Shown here piece by piece: positions 32,241 to 45,316 of a stretch of 64,000 nt of DNA. Each line of letters begins with the position of its first letter. Position 1 is the stretch's first letter. The DNA comes from Geodermatophilus africanus. Lineage in GTDB: Bacteria > Actinomycetota > Actinomycetes > Mycobacteriales > Geodermatophilaceae. The stretch covers positions 1 to 64,000 of the forward strand of contig NZ_FNOT01000019.1 of NCBI RefSeq assembly GCF_900107105.1. Direction: 5' to 3'. The position numbers and the translations under genes were made by a program. The notes under the pieces are model-generated. The model saw only the letters and a program-made list of their open reading frames with translations, had not been told where the DNA came from and did no database searches.

Positions 32241-34970
32241 TCAGCCCAGGTCGCCGCCGGCGACGGGCAGCACGGTCCCGGTGACGTAGGAGGCCTCCTC
32301 CGAGGCGAGGAACGTGATCGCCGCGGCCTGCTCGTCCAGGGTGCCGTACCGCTTCAGGAGGGAGGAGTCGACCGTCTGGTCGACGATGGTCCGGTACCAG
32401 GCCTGCTCCTGCTCGGTCTCCGGCGCGGGGCCCCGCGGCGTGCGGCGCGGTGGCGCGTCGGTGCCCCCGGGTGCGGTGGCGACGACCCGCACGCCGTGCG
32501 GGGCCATCTCCAGCGCGAGCGCGGTGGTGATGGCGTTGACCCCGCCCTTGGCCGCGGCGTACGGGAGCCGGTTCAGGCCCCGGGTGGCCACCGAGGAGAC
32601 GTTGACGATGGTGCCGCGCCCCCGCTCGACCATGTGCGGCACGACGGCCCGGCAGCACCACAGCGTCGGCCACAGGGACCGGTCGATCTCGGCGCGGATC
32701 TGCTCGGGCGGGTAGTGCTCGAACGGCTTGGCCCAGATCGTGCCGCCCACGGTGTGGACCGCGACGTCGATCCGGCCGAACCGCGCGAGCGCGGCCGCCA
32801 CGACCGCCTGCGCGCCCTCCCAGGTCTCCAGGTCCGCGACGACCGGCAGCGCCTCGGCGCCGGGGTGTCCCAGCTCGCCCGCGAGGTCGCGGACCAGCTC
32901 GGCGCGGTCGGCCAGGACCAGGGTCCCGCCCTCCGCACTGACCCGCCGGGCGGTGCGCTCGCCGATCCCCTGGCCGGCCCCGGTGACCAGGACGACCTGG
33001 CCGGCGAAGCGGCCCGGGGTGACGAACCGGGGACGGCGCCCCGCGGCGACGTCCCGCATGGCGCGGCGGGTGGTCTCCTTGGACCGCTCGGCGTGCTGGG
33101 AGATGAGCACCCGGGCCCGCTCGCGGTCACCGTCCCGGAACGCCTCGACGATGTCGAGGTGGTCCTGCGCGCACCGCGGGTGCACCCACGTGGCCGAGCG
33201 CAGCGACTCCGCCATGTGCCCCTCGACGCCGAGGGCCTGGTAGGCGCGCAGCAGGTGCTCGTTGCCGGTCAGGGTGAACGGGTAGTCGTGGAACGCGGCG
33301 TTGGTCTCGGTGTAGGCGGCGGCGTCGACGAACCGGTCGCCCTCGACGTGCGGCACGGTCGCCTCGGCCAGCAGCCGGTAGCCGGTGAGCTGCTGGTGGG
33401 TCAGCTTCCCGATGGTGAGCTCGAGCGCGCCCAGCTCCAGCGCCCGGCGGGCGTCGAAGACGGCGTCGGACTCGTGCACCGACGGGTGCTCCTCACCGAT
33501 CTCGTACCCGTCTGCGGTGAGCGAGGATCCGTCGGCAGTGCCCGTCGTCCCGACCTCCGTGTCCCGGGGGGTCAGCGGCTCCAGCGCTGCGGCAGGGAGC
33601 AGCTCCTGACCGGCGACGGCACGCGCGCCGACGGCGGGCAGGAGGGCGTCGGCGTCCGCCACGGGCAGGACGTCGCCGGTGGCGGTCGGCTCCCCCACCT
33701 GCTGCCCGGCCAGGCGCCACATCGACGCCGGGGAGTCGGCGCCCCGCCCGGGCGCACCGGAGCCGAGCGGGAGCACCTCGACCGGCGGGAACAGCAGCTG
33801 CCCGGCGGTCGCCCGGCCCTCCCGGCCGTCGAGGGCGAGCAGGTCGGCCACGGTGTCCGGCACCACCACGGGCACGGGGAGCGGCTCGGCGGCGGCGTCC
33901 TCCGGCTCGGGCACGACGGCCTCGGGCTCGGGGACGGCGACCTCCTCGGCGGCCTCGGTCGGGACCGCGGCCAGCGCGAACTTCTCGTAGTAGAAGCCCG
34001 AGGGGGTCACCCCCAGCCCGGCGACGTGCCCGCGAACCGCCTCCACCATGGCCGGCGGGCCGCAGAGGTACACCGCGGCGTCCCCGCCGTGCAGGTGCTC
34101 GGGCCCGTAGAAACCGGTGACGTAGCCCTGGTTGCGCGCCCTGGTCGCGGGGTCGGCGACGCAGGCTTCCCAGGTGAGCCCGTCGATCGAGCCGGCGAGC
34201 TGCTCGAGGGTGTCGGTCTCGACCAGGTCGTCGTCGGTCGTGACGCCGTAGACCAGGTGCGCCCGGCGGTCGCTGCCGTCGGCCGCCAGCGTCCGCAGGA
34301 TGGACAGGACCGGCGCCAGCCCGGTGCCGCCGGCCAGCAGCAGCAGCGGGGCGTCGGACTCCCGTAGGAAGAAGCTGCCGTGCGGGCCGGTGAAGGAGAT
34401 CTCGTCCCCCACCCGCGCCCGCTCGTCCAGCCAGGTCGACATGACGCCGCCGGGGGTCAGCTTGACCAGGAAGGTCAGCGCCCGGTCCCGCGGCGCGTTG
34501 CTGAAGGAGTACGACCGGGACTGGTCGGTGCCCGGGACGGCGATGTTGACGTACTGCCCCGGGAGGAAGGCCAGCACGTCGCGGTCGTCGATCTCGACGG
34601 TGAGCCCGACCGTCGTCGGCGACAGCCGGTCCAGCGCGGTGACGCGGCCGCGGTGGGTGGCCGCGCTGGTCTTGGCCACGGCCGAGGTGGTGGCGATCTG
34701 CAGCACCAGGTCCGAGCGCGGCTTCATGCTGCAGGGCAGCACGTACCCGCTCCGGGCCTCGTCGTCCGACAGCGCGTCCTCGAGGTAGCTGCCGCCGTCG
34801 AAGTCGCCCGACTCGCAGAGGGCCTTGCAGGTGCCGCACGCGCCGTCCCGGCAGTCCAGCGGGATGTTGATCCGCGCTCGGTAGGACGCGTCGGCGACGG
34901 TCTGGTCGTCGCGGCAGGTGATGAAGCGGGTGACGCCGTCCTCGAACGCCAGTGCCACGCGGTGGTCCAT
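32241..34970 (-). CDS. Fused benzoate dioxygenase reductase - FCD domain - benzoate diol dehydrogenase (BenC-FCD-BenD)
   Basis: One uninterrupted 909-residue frame. Residues 1-95 form a plant-type [2Fe-2S] ferredoxin (Cys 40, 45, 48 and 80, LDCRDGACGTCKALC). Residues 105-335 are a FAD/NAD reductase (SRSYSFSNAP; LLLLAGGTGLAP; YLCGPPAMV). Residues 335-485 are a Pro/Glu/Ala-rich linker. Residues 485-640 resemble the FCD ligand domain of GntR regulators, without any DNA-binding part. Residues 650-909 are a complete SDR (TGAGQGIG; VNVSSVATRG; YAAAK) matching BenD. The parts are normally separate proteins: electron transfer to BenAB, and oxidation of benzoate cis-diol to catechol. ATG 34970 follows benB by 18 bases. 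An internal ATG at 33059 could in principle give free BenD, but lacks a ribosome site. Confidence 0.85.
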   Translation of the reverse strand: MDHRVALAFEDGVTRFITCRDDQTVADASYRARINIPLDCRDGACGTCKALCESGDFDGGSYLEDALSDDEARSGYVLPCSMKPRSDLVLQIATTSAVAKTSAATHRGRVTALDRLSPTTVGLTVEIDDRDVLAFLPGQYVNIAVPGTDQSRSYSFSNAPRDRALTFLVKLTPGGVMSTWLDERARVGDEISFTGPHGSFFLRESDAPLLLLAGGTGLAPVLSILRTLAADGSDRRAHLVYGVTTDDDLVETDTLEQLAGSIDGLTWEACVADPATRARNQGYVTGFYGPEHLHGGDAAVYLCGPPAMVEAVRGHVAGLGVTPSGFYYEKFALAAVPTEAAEEVAVPEPEAVVPEPEDAAAEPLPVPVVVPDTVADLLALDGREGRATAGQLLFPPVEVLPLGSGAPGRGADSPASMWRLAGQQVGEPTATGDVLPVADADALLPAVGARAVAGQELLPAAALEPLTPRDTEVGTTGTADGSSLTADGYEIGEEHPSVHESDAVFDARRALELGALELTIGKLTHQQLTGYRLLAEATVPHVEGDRFVDAAAYTETNAAFHDYPFTLTGNEHLLRAYQALGVEGHMAESLRSATWVHPRCAQDHLDIVEAFRDGDRERARVLISQHAERSKETTRRAMRDVAAGRRPRFVTPGRFAGQVVLVTGAGQGIGERTARRVSAEGGTLVLADRAELVRDLAGELGHPGAEALPVVADLETWEGAQAVVAAALARFGRIDVAVHTVGGTIWAKPFEHYPPEQIRAEIDRSLWPTLWCCRAVVPHMVERGRGTIVNVSSVATRGLNRLPYAAAKGGVNAITTALALEMAPHGVRVVATAPGGTDAPPRRTPRGPAPETEQEQAWYRTIVDQTVDSSLLKRYGTLDEQAAAITFLASEEASYVTGTVLPVAGGDLG

Positions 34971-34988
34971 GGGAGGTCGCTCCCCTGC

Positions 34989-35519
34989 TCAGAGGTGGTA
35001 GACGTCGACGACGTGGTGGATGTAGTCGTTCTTCAGGACCACGGTCTTGCGCCTGATCAGCGGCGCGGGCCCGGAGAAGTCGATCGTGTAGAACGACGTG
35101 CCGTAGTACGGGTCCACGGTCTTGTACCGGAAGTACATGGTGTGCCAGTTGAACCGGACGTCGACCAGGTCGCCGCGGCGCTCGATGACCTCGACGTTGG
35201 AGATGTTGTGGCTCGTCCGCGGCTCGGGGATCGACGTCGCGCTGGAGCGCTCGGTGCGGATCCGGAAGACCCGGTCCTCGAGGCCACCCTTGTTCGGGTA
35301 GTAGATGAGCGAGATCTCCCGCTGCGGGTCCTGGGTGAGCCGGTCGTCGTCGTCCCACGACGGCATCCAGAAGACGACGTCGGCGGCGTAGCACTCCAGC
35401 CACTTCTCGAACTCGCGGTCGTCGAGGTAGCGGGCCTCGCGGTAGAGGAACTGCTCGATGGCGTTCTGGGTGACGGTGCTGCTGCCCGCCGTCTCGACGG
35501 GGCTCTGCGTGGCGGTCAT
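34989..35519 (-). CDS. benB: Benzoate 1,2-dioxygenase small (beta) subunit
   Basis: A 176-residue NTF2-like beta subunit of a ring-hydroxylating dioxygenase. Characteristic segments are QFLYREARYLDDREFEKWLE, FWMPSWDDDDRLTQDPQ and the C-terminal YHL ending. It supports the alpha subunit structurally and carries no metal. The ATG at 35519 lies five bases after the benA stop, with GGAGG within the benA 3' end, so the two are translationally linked. The order benA-benB-benC(D) is the usual one. Confidence 0.93.
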   Translation of the reverse strand: MTATQSPVETAGSSTVTQNAIEQFLYREARYLDDREFEKWLECYAADVVFWMPSWDDDDRLTQDPQREISLIYYPNKGGLEDRVFRIRTERSSATSIPEPRTSHNISNVEVIERRGDLVDVRFNWHTMYFRYKTVDPYYGTSFYTIDFSGPAPLIRRKTVVLKNDYIHHVVDVYHL

Positions 35520-35524
35520 GACGG

Positions 35525-36901
35525 TCAGCCCTCCGGGGTCGCGACGTCGGTGCCGAACTGCTCCGCCACGGCCGCCTGCATCGTCTGCAGCCAGTAGCCG
35601 TGCTGGACGGGGTAGAGCCCCTCGTCCTCGTTGCGGAGGCCCGCGGAGACGACGCCGTCCATGCCGAGTGACCTCGCGACCTCGTCGGGACCGGTCAGCC
35701 AGTGCTCGGCGCCGCGGCTCATGTCGTTCCAGGGCGCGGCGGTGGCCCGGAAGGTGAGCTGGCAGGACCGGAACTCCTCCAGGTCGTCCGGCGTGGCCAT
35801 GCCCGAGGCGTTGAAGAAGTCCTCGTACTGGCGGATCCGGTGCGCGCGGGCCTCGGCGCTCTCGCCCTTGGGGGCGATGCAGTAGATCGTGACCTCGGTC
35901 TTGTCCGGCGCGATCGGCTGGAAGTGCCGGATCTGGGTGCTGAACTGGTCCATCAGGTAGACGTTCGGGTAGAGGCACAGGTTGCGGGAGCCCTTGACCA
36001 TGAACTCGCCCTTGGCCTCGCCGAACCGCTCCTTGAGCTGGTCCATGCGGTCCCACAGCGGGCGGTCCTGCGGGTTGGCCGCCCAGGTCCACAGGCACAG
36101 GTGGCCGTTCGGGTAGGACCAGTAGCCGCCGCCGGACTTGCCCCAGCCGCCGGCGTCCAGCGCCTTGGTGTCGTTCGTGGACTCGCCGGTGCTGCGCCGG
36201 GACGTCGTGGCCGCGTAGTTCCAGTGGGTCGCGGTGACGTGGTAGCCGTCGGCGCCGTTCTCCGCCTGGACCTTCCAGTTGCCGTCGTAGGTGTAGGTGG
36301 ACGACCCCCGGAGCACCTCCAGCCCCTCCGGCGACTGGTCCACCAGCATGTCGATGACCTTCGTCGTGTCACCGAGGTGCTCGGCCAGCGTGCTGACGTC
36401 GGGGTTGAGGCTGCCGAACAGGAACCCGCGGTAGCTCTCGAAGCGCGCCACCTTCGTCAGGTCGTGCGACCCGCCGCTGTCGAAGGCCGCGGGGTAGCCG
36501 GCGCCCTCGGGGTCCTTGACCTTCAGCAGCGCCCCGTCGTTGCGGAACGTCCAGCCGTGGAACGGGCAGGTCAGCGTCATGCGGTTGTCCGTCTTGCGGC
36601 GGCACAGCATCGCCCCGCGGTGGGCACAGGCGTTGATGAGGCAGTGCAGCTCGCCGTTCTTGTCGCGGGTGATGACGACGGGCTGGCGGCCGATGGCGGT
36701 GGTGAAGTAGTCGCCCGGGTCCGCCACCTGGCTCTCGTGCGCCAGGTAGATCCAGTTGCCCTCGAAGATGTGGGTCATCTCGAGCTCGAAGAGCTCCTCG
36801 TCGGTGAAGATCCGGCGGTTCGCGCGGAAGACCCCGCGCTCGGCGTCGTCGACGACGGCGTCGGCGAGGACGTCGCGCACGTGGGTCACGTCGGCTGTCA
36901 T
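35525..36901 (-). CDS. benA: Benzoate 1,2-dioxygenase large (alpha) subunit
   Basis: A 458-residue Rieske non-haem iron oxygenase that converts benzoate to its cis-1,2-dihydrodiol. The Rieske cluster ligands are in CAHRGAMLC (Cys, His) and CPFHGW (Cys, His). The mononuclear iron site includes [12 protein letters not shown], and the carboxylate bridge lies nearby. It is the first gene of the minus-strand ben operon, divergent from the LysR gene across 226 bases with a LysR-type palindrome. The ATG at 36901 gives the normal length. Confidence 0.94.
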   Translation of the reverse strand: MTADVTHVRDVLADAVVDDAERGVFRANRRIFTDEELFELEMTHIFEGNWIYLAHESQVADPGDYFTTAIGRQPVVITRDKNGELHCLINACAHRGAMLCRRKTDNRMTLTCPFHGWTFRNDGALLKVKDPEGAGYPAAFDSGGSHDLTKVARFESYRGFLFGSLNPDVSTLAEHLGDTTKVIDMLVDQSPEGLEVLRGSSTYTYDGNWKVQAENGADGYHVTATHWNYAATTSRRSTGESTNDTKALDAGGWGKSGGGYWSYPNGHLCLWTWAANPQDRPLWDRMDQLKERFGEAKGEFMVKGSRNLCLYPNVYLMDQFSTQIRHFQPIAPDKTEVTIYCIAPKGESAEARAHRIRQYEDFFNASGMATPDDLEEFRSCQLTFRATAAPWNDMSRGAEHWLTGPDEVARSLGMDGVVSAGLRNEDEGLYPVQHGYWLQTMQAAVAEQFGTDVATPEG

Positions 36902-37002
36902 GGCTGGGCCTCCGGGTCAGTCGGGGATCGGGCGCTGTCCCCCACTGTTCGTGGCGCTCGTCACGTCCGCGCCAGCACTTCGCCTAGTCCTGACCCAGCA
37001 CC

Positions 37003-37019
37003 CGTCCAGACACTGGACG
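37003..37019. promoter_or_regulatory. LysR-type operator in the ben/cat divergent promoter
   Basis: CGTCCAGACACTGGACG is a perfect 7-bp inverted repeat around ACA. It contains the T-N11-A pattern of LysR regulators (T at 37005, A at 37017). A half-site ACGTCCA recurs at 37054-37060, suggesting a recognition site plus an activation site between benA and the LysR gene. Confidence 0.7.
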
Positions 37020-37127
37020 TCTCAATCGGCCGGAACTCGGTCTTTGTGGCTACACGTCCATCCGTCCTACGTTGGCTGCGTCACAGCGACCCGGCGCAGG
37101 CCGGGGCCGACCGCGGGAGGAGGGGAC

Positions 37128-38068
37128 GTGGAGATCCGCCAGCTGCAGTACTTCGTCGCCGTGGCGCAGACCCGGCACTTCGGCCGCGCCGCCGAACGGC
37201 TGCACATGGCCCAGTCGCCCCTGTCGCAGGCCATCCGGCAGCTGGAGTCCCAGGTCGGCGCCACGCTGTTCGACCGGACGACCCGACGGGTCGAGCTGAC
37301 GTCCGCCGGCGAGGCCCTGCTCCGCGACGCCGAGCGCATCCTCGAGTCGGTCGAGGCCGCGCAGACCCGGGTGCGCCTGGTGGGGGCCGGCCGCACGGGG
37401 CTGCTCCGCGTCGGGTCGACCGGACTGGCCGCCTACCGCCAGCTCCCCCAGCTGGCCCGGATCGCCACCCGCGAGCTGCCCGGCCTGGAGCTGAGGTTCG
37501 AACCCGACCAGCTCACCCCCGCCCAGGAGCGGGCGCTGGAGGAGGACCGGATCGACCTGGCCCTCCTCCGGCCGCCGCTGCGCCGCTCCGGCCTGGCGTC
37601 ACGCCTGGTGGCGCGTGAGCGGCTCGTGGTGGCGGTGCCGCAGGGTCACCGCCTCGCGGGGGACGAGCCGGTGCGGCTCGCCGAGCTGCGCGACGAGGAC
37701 CTCGTCGGCTACGGCGTCCCGGACTCGGTCGTGGACGGGGCCGTGACCCGGGCCTGTCTCGCCGCCGGCTTCCTCCCGCGACGCGGGCCCCAGGCGGCGC
37801 AGAACCCGGTCCTGCTCACGCTCGTCGCCGCCGGCCTCGGCGTGGCCGTCCTGCCGGAGTCGGCGCTGGCGCTCCGGGTGCACGGCGTGCACCTGGTCCC
37901 GGTCGCCGACGACGTGAGCATCGACCTGGCACTCGCCTGGCGCCGCGAGGACCCCTCCCCCGCCCTGGCCCGGCTGCTCCGCGCGCTGGACGCCAACGGC
38001 TTCACCACCCCCGACGTGGACCTCCCGTCGCCGCCCGCACCCCTCGACGTCCCCCTGGGAGGAACCCG

Positions 38069-38072
<4 letters not shown>
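37128..38072 (+). CDS. LysR-family regulator of benzoate/catechol genes (BenM/CatR-like)
   Basis: A 314-residue LysR regulator. The N-terminal helix-turn-helix reads MEIRQLQYFVAVAQTRHFGR and AQSPLSQAIRQLESQVGATL; the co-inducer domain spans about residues 90-300. The GTG at 37128 has GGAGGAGGGG directly upstream. It is divergent from benABC and overlaps catB by four bases, so it is co-transcribed with the catechol genes. By analogy with BenM and CatR it probably responds to cis,cis-muconate or benzoate and binds the palindrome at 37003. Confidence 0.92.
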
Positions 38073-40382
<2,310 letters not shown>

Positions 40383-40387
40383 GCACC

Positions 40388-40477
40388 GCGCAGGACCCGG
40401 CGCAGTCGGCACCGCGCAGGACCCGGCGCAGTCGGCACCGCGCAGGACCCGGCGCAGTCGGCGCCGCGCAGGACCCG
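40388..40477 (+). repeat. 26-bp direct tandem repeat downstream of catC
   Basis: Units beginning GCGCAGGACCCGGCGCA start at 40388, 40414, 40440 and (partly) 40466. A further copy lies inside the catC coding end at 40347. Units are identical except for one A to G change in the third. This is a simple tandem expansion, not a CRISPR array, because there are no spacers. Confidence 0.85.
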
Positions 40478-40663
40478 TCCTCCGACTGACCCCCGCGCCA
40501 CCGCTCGATCCGCACCACCGCACCACCGGACCGCCCGGCGTCCGACTCAGCCGGCGCACCTCCCCCTCCCCCACCCGTGGCGACGTCGCTCGCCGGGTGT
40601 CCCCTGCCCTGCCACGGCCACCCGGCCGTCCCCGAGCCAGGGCCCGTCCCGAGGAGAACAGCT

Positions 40664-42046
40664 GTGGCACCACCCACGCAGGACGCGCTCCGTCGCAGGT
40701 CGGTCACCTGGATCGTCTCGCTGGCCACGGTCGGCCTGGTCTTCGACGGCTACGACCTGGTCGTCTACGGGACCGTCGTCCCCCTCTTCCTGCGCGACCC
40801 GGGCCAGCTCGGCGAGGTGACCCCGGCGCTGGCCGGGGCGCTGGGCAGCTACGCCCTCGTCGGCGTGCTCGTCGGGGCGCTGCTGGCCGGCAGCGTGGCC
40901 GACGTCATCGGGCGACGGAAGGTCATGCTCACCGCCTACGCGTGGTTCTCCGTCGGCATGGCCCTCACCGCCCTGGCGACGACCACGACCGCCTTCGGCC
41001 TGCTCCGCTTCGTCACCGGCATCGGGGTCGGCGCGCTGGTCGCGACCACCGGCGCCCTGGTGGCCGAGTTCGCGCCCGCGGGCAGGAAGAACGTGGCCAA
41101 CGCGATCAGCTACTCGGGGGTGCCGCTGGGCAGCCTGCTCGCCGCGCTGCTGGCGATCCTGCTGCTCGACGCGATCGGCTGGCGGGGCATGTTCTGGATC
41201 GGCGCGCTGCCCCTGGTGACGCTGCTCCCCCTGGCCTACCTCAAGATGCCGGAGTCGCCGGCCTGGCTCGCCTCCCGCGGCCGGGTCGAGGAGGCGCGGG
41301 CGGTCGCGGTGCGCACCGGCGTCCCGCTGGTCGAGCCGGGCGCCGAGGGGCCGCGGGCCAGCACCCCGGTCGCCGAGGGCCGGGCTGGCTTCGCCGGGCT
41401 GGCCGGCCGCACCTACCTGCTGCCGACGGTCCTGCTCGGTCTGCTCAGCGCGACCGGTCTGCTGCTGGTCTACGCGCTCAACACCTGGCTGCCCGAGCTG
41501 ATGGGCCGTGCCGGCTTCTCCACCAACGGGTCGCTGGCCTTCCTGCTGGTCCTCAACGGCGGCGCGGTCCTGGGCGCGCTGGCCGCCTCCCGGTGCGCCG
41601 ACCGGTTCGGGCCCAAGCCGGTGGTGGCGGCGTCGTTCACGCTGGGCGCGGCGGCGATCGCGCTGCTGACCGTCGGTCTCCCGCTGGGCGTGCTGCTGGC
41701 CTTCGTGGCGGTCGTCGGACTGGGCACCAGCGGGACGCAGATCCTCATCTACGGCTTCGTCGCGACCTACTACCGCACCAACGTGCGCAGCGCGGGGGTC
41801 GCCTGGTGCGCCGGCTTCGGGCGCCTCGGCGGCATCGGCGGTCCGCTGATCGGCGGCCTGCTCGTCGCCTCCGGCATCGCGCTCAACTCGGTCTTCTACA
41901 TGCTGACCGTCCTGGCCGCCGTCGGCGCCCTGCTCACCCTGCTCGTGCCGACGTCGGGTGCGCGACACGCGCAGGCCGCCCGCCGGGCGGCGCCGGCCGC
42001 GCTCGCGCTGGAGCCGCGCGACCTGCTCGCCCGCACCGCGGAGTAG
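40664..42046 (+). CDS. MFS aromatic acid transporter (benzoate transporter-like, AAHS family)
   Basis: A 460-residue 12-helix transporter. The TM1 motif VGLVFDGYDLVVYGTVVPL with the D-G-Y-D signature is characteristic of aromatic acid:H+ symporters (BenK/PcaK). The loop motif GSVADVIGRRKVM follows TM2 and LGTSGTQILIYGFVATYY lies in TM10-11. The GTG at 40664 has GAGGAGA upstream. It follows catC in the same direction after a 281-bp gap that holds the tandem repeat. I infer uptake of benzoate for the adjacent ben/cat pathway. Confidence 0.88.
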   Translation: MAPPTQDALRRRSVTWIVSLATVGLVFDGYDLVVYGTVVPLFLRDPGQLGEVTPALAGALGSYALVGVLVGALLAGSVADVIGRRKVMLTAYAWFSVGMALTALATTTTAFGLLRFVTGIGVGALVATTGALVAEFAPAGRKNVANAISYSGVPLGSLLAALLAILLLDAIGWRGMFWIGALPLVTLLPLAYLKMPESPAWLASRGRVEEARAVAVRTGVPLVEPGAEGPRASTPVAEGRAGFAGLAGRTYLLPTVLLGLLSATGLLLVYALNTWLPELMGRAGFSTNGSLAFLLVLNGGAVLGALAASRCADRFGPKPVVAASFTLGAAAIALLTVGLPLGVLLAFVAVVGLGTSGTQILIYGFVATYYRTNVRSAGVAWCAGFGRLGGIGGPLIGGLLVASGIALNSVFYMLTVLAAVGALLTLLVPTSGARHAQAARRAAPAALALEPRDLLARTAE

Positions 42047-42073
42047 CCCGTCCCCGACCGGAGGCCGGACAGC

Positions 42074-42108
42074 CCCGCCCTGGACGCCGACCCGGCGTCC
42101 GGGGCGGG
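42074..42108 (+). terminator. Terminator hairpin after the benzoate transporter
   Basis: CCCGCCCTGGACGCC (42074-42088) and GGCGTCCGGGGCGGG (42094-42108) form a 15-bp stem with one wobble pair and a five-base loop, 27 bases past the transporter stop. Confidence 0.75.
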
Positions 42109-42140
42109 CGCGTCCTCCGGCCTCGGCGACGGGCCGGACC

Positions 42141-42161
42141 GTTGGCGGACCAACCCTTGGC
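42141..42161. promoter_or_regulatory. Putative MarR/OhrR operator, site 1
   Basis: GTTGG, four bases, then CCAACCCTTGGC. The core CCAA-CCC-TTGG is palindromic and GTTGG adds a further half-site. The same arrangement recurs at 42745-42765 before the next gene. It overlaps the promoter of the MarR gene, consistent with autorepression. Confidence 0.65.
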
Positions 42162-42174
42162 CCGCCACGAGACC

Positions 42175-42180
42175 TACGAT
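42175..42180 (+). promoter_or_regulatory. -10 box of a probable leaderless promoter for the MarR gene
   Basis: TACGAT ends six bases before the GTG at 42187, the spacing expected for a leaderless actinobacterial transcript. No ribosome site is visible. Confidence 0.5.
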
Positions 42181-42186
42181 GGGGCG

Positions 42187-42705
42187 GTGACGACTCGTGA
42201 GCCGACGCCCCCGGCCGCCCTCGCGCCAGAGGACGTGCTGGCCCTGGACCGGCAGGTGTGCTTCGCGCTCTCGGTGGCCGCCCGCAACGTGGTCGCCGTC
42301 TACCGGCCGGTGCTCGAGCCGCTGGGGCTGACCCACCCGCAGTACCTGGTAATGCTGGCGCTGTGGCAGCACGGGACGCTGTCGGTCAAGGCGCTGTCCG
42401 GCCTGCTTCAGCTGGACCCCGGCACGCTCTCCCCGCTGCTCAAGCGCCTCGAGGCGGCCGGGCTCCTGCGCCGCGAGCGGGACCCGCGGGACCAGCGCAA
42501 CCTGGCGCTGGCGCTGACCGACGAGGGCAGGGCGCTGCGCGAGCAGGCCGAGAGGATCCCGGCCGGCATCGTCGAGCGCCTCGGCATGCCGGTCGAGCAG
42601 CTCATGAGCCTCCACGAGGCGCTCACCCAGGTGATCGCGGCCTCGCAGCAGGCGCTCGCACAGGCCAGCGGCGAGGGCGATAGCCCGGCGGTCACGGTTG
42701 CCTGA
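42187..42705 (+). CDS. MarR-family regulator, OhrR-like (organic peroxide sensor)
   Basis: A 172-residue winged-helix repressor. The N-terminal stretch LDRQVCFALSVAARNVVAVY contains the single reactive cysteine that OhrR uses to sense organic hydroperoxides, followed by LGLTHPQYLVMLALWQHG. The recognition helix is LDPGTLSPLLKRLEAAGLL and the wing is RERDPRDQRN. No ohr peroxidase gene is adjacent, which is unusual for OhrR; its visible potential target is the DUF5313 gene, which shares the operator. The GTG at 42187 fits a leaderless promoter. Confidence 0.87.
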   Translation: MTTREPTPPAALAPEDVLALDRQVCFALSVAARNVVAVYRPVLEPLGLTHPQYLVMLALWQHGTLSVKALSGLLQLDPGTLSPLLKRLEAAGLLRRERDPRDQRNLALALTDEGRALREQAERIPAGIVERLGMPVEQLMSLHEALTQVIAASQQALAQASGEGDSPAVTVA

Positions 42706-42744
42706 CCCCGCGGTGTGACGGGGAACTCACCGACCCGGGCATCA

Positions 42745-42765
42745 GTTGGTGCCCCAACCCTTGGC
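42745..42765. promoter_or_regulatory. Putative MarR/OhrR operator, site 2
   Basis: The same 21-base arrangement as at 42141 (GTTGG, four bases, CCAACCCTTGGC), with only three differences in the variable spacer. It lies 30 bases before the GTG of the DUF5313 gene. Confidence 0.65.
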
Positions 42766-42795
42766 GCGCTCACGGTCGTAGGGCACCATGGGATC

Positions 42796-43281
42796 GTGAC
42801 CGTCGTCGAGCAGGAGCACCCGGGCCCCATGACAGAGCCGGCAGAGCACGCCACGACCGAGCCGATCGTCCGGCCCGGTCCCCACCGCTGGCTCTGGTAC
42901 GCCCTGGGCGGCGGGCTGCCTCAGCGCCACCGCGGCTGGGTGCTGTTCGACACCACCACCAGCACGTGGTGGGCGCGCCACCTCACCCGCATGCTCGTCC
43001 AGATGTCACTGCCGATCGCGCTGATCCTGGTCTTCCTGCCCGCCCCGTTCGGGCTGCGCGCGGCGGTCGCCGGAGGCGGCATCTTCCTCGGCCTCATCTA
43101 CTCGCTGGCCTACATGCCCGAGACCACCGAGAACCGGGTCGTGAAGGCGGGCTACCCGGCAGGTACTGCCACGGCCCACCGCGAGCGCGCCGCGCACCAG
43201 CGCGACCTGCGGGACAGCGAGCGCCGCCGGGCCGCCAACGCCCGGCGCGCCGCCCGCTACCGCGACCGCCACGGCCGCTGA
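42796..43281 (+). CDS. DUF5313 family membrane protein
   Basis: A 161-residue actinobacterial membrane protein. RWLWYALGGGLPQRHRGWVL is the family's conserved start, followed by two adjacent transmembrane helices (LVQMSLPIALILVFLPAPFG and AVAGGGIFLGLIYSLAYM) and a basic Arg/Ala-rich cytoplasmic tail. Function unknown. The start may instead be ATG 42830, which matches family lengths better. It carries the same operator-like sequence as the preceding MarR gene, so it is likely under that repressor. Confidence 0.78.
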   Translation: MTVVEQEHPGPMTEPAEHATTEPIVRPGPHRWLWYALGGGLPQRHRGWVLFDTTTSTWWARHLTRMLVQMSLPIALILVFLPAPFGLRAAVAGGGIFLGLIYSLAYMPETTENRVVKAGYPAGTATAHRERAAHQRDLRDSERRRAANARRAARYRDRHGR

Positions 43282-43340
43282 CCGCCGAGCGTGGTGACCC
43301 GGTGGAACGACTCCGCTGCAGGCCTGGAACGGCCGCCCTT

Positions 43341-43390
43341 CAGGGTCCCACCGCGAACCTGCGAGCGGTGGGGGGCAGCGGGGTCCTTCT
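43341..43390 (-). repeat. Post-stop-codon hairpin repeat, clean copy
   Basis: On the minus strand the HPPD stop codon is followed immediately by AGAAGGACCCC. A hairpin comes next, with an 8-bp perfect stem: plus-strand CCCACCGC at 43347-43354 and GCGGTGGG at 43365-43372. The loop contains CTCGCAGGTTCGC-like sequence. Confidence 0.75.

Positions 43391-45316
<1,926 letters not shown>

Noticed and set aside
33000-33060. Separate benD gene starting at the internal ATG at 33059
   Set aside because: The frame is open through the whole region, the internal ATG has no ribosome site, and it lies within the helical end of the FCD-like domain. A fused product is the simpler reading, though an internal start is not excluded.
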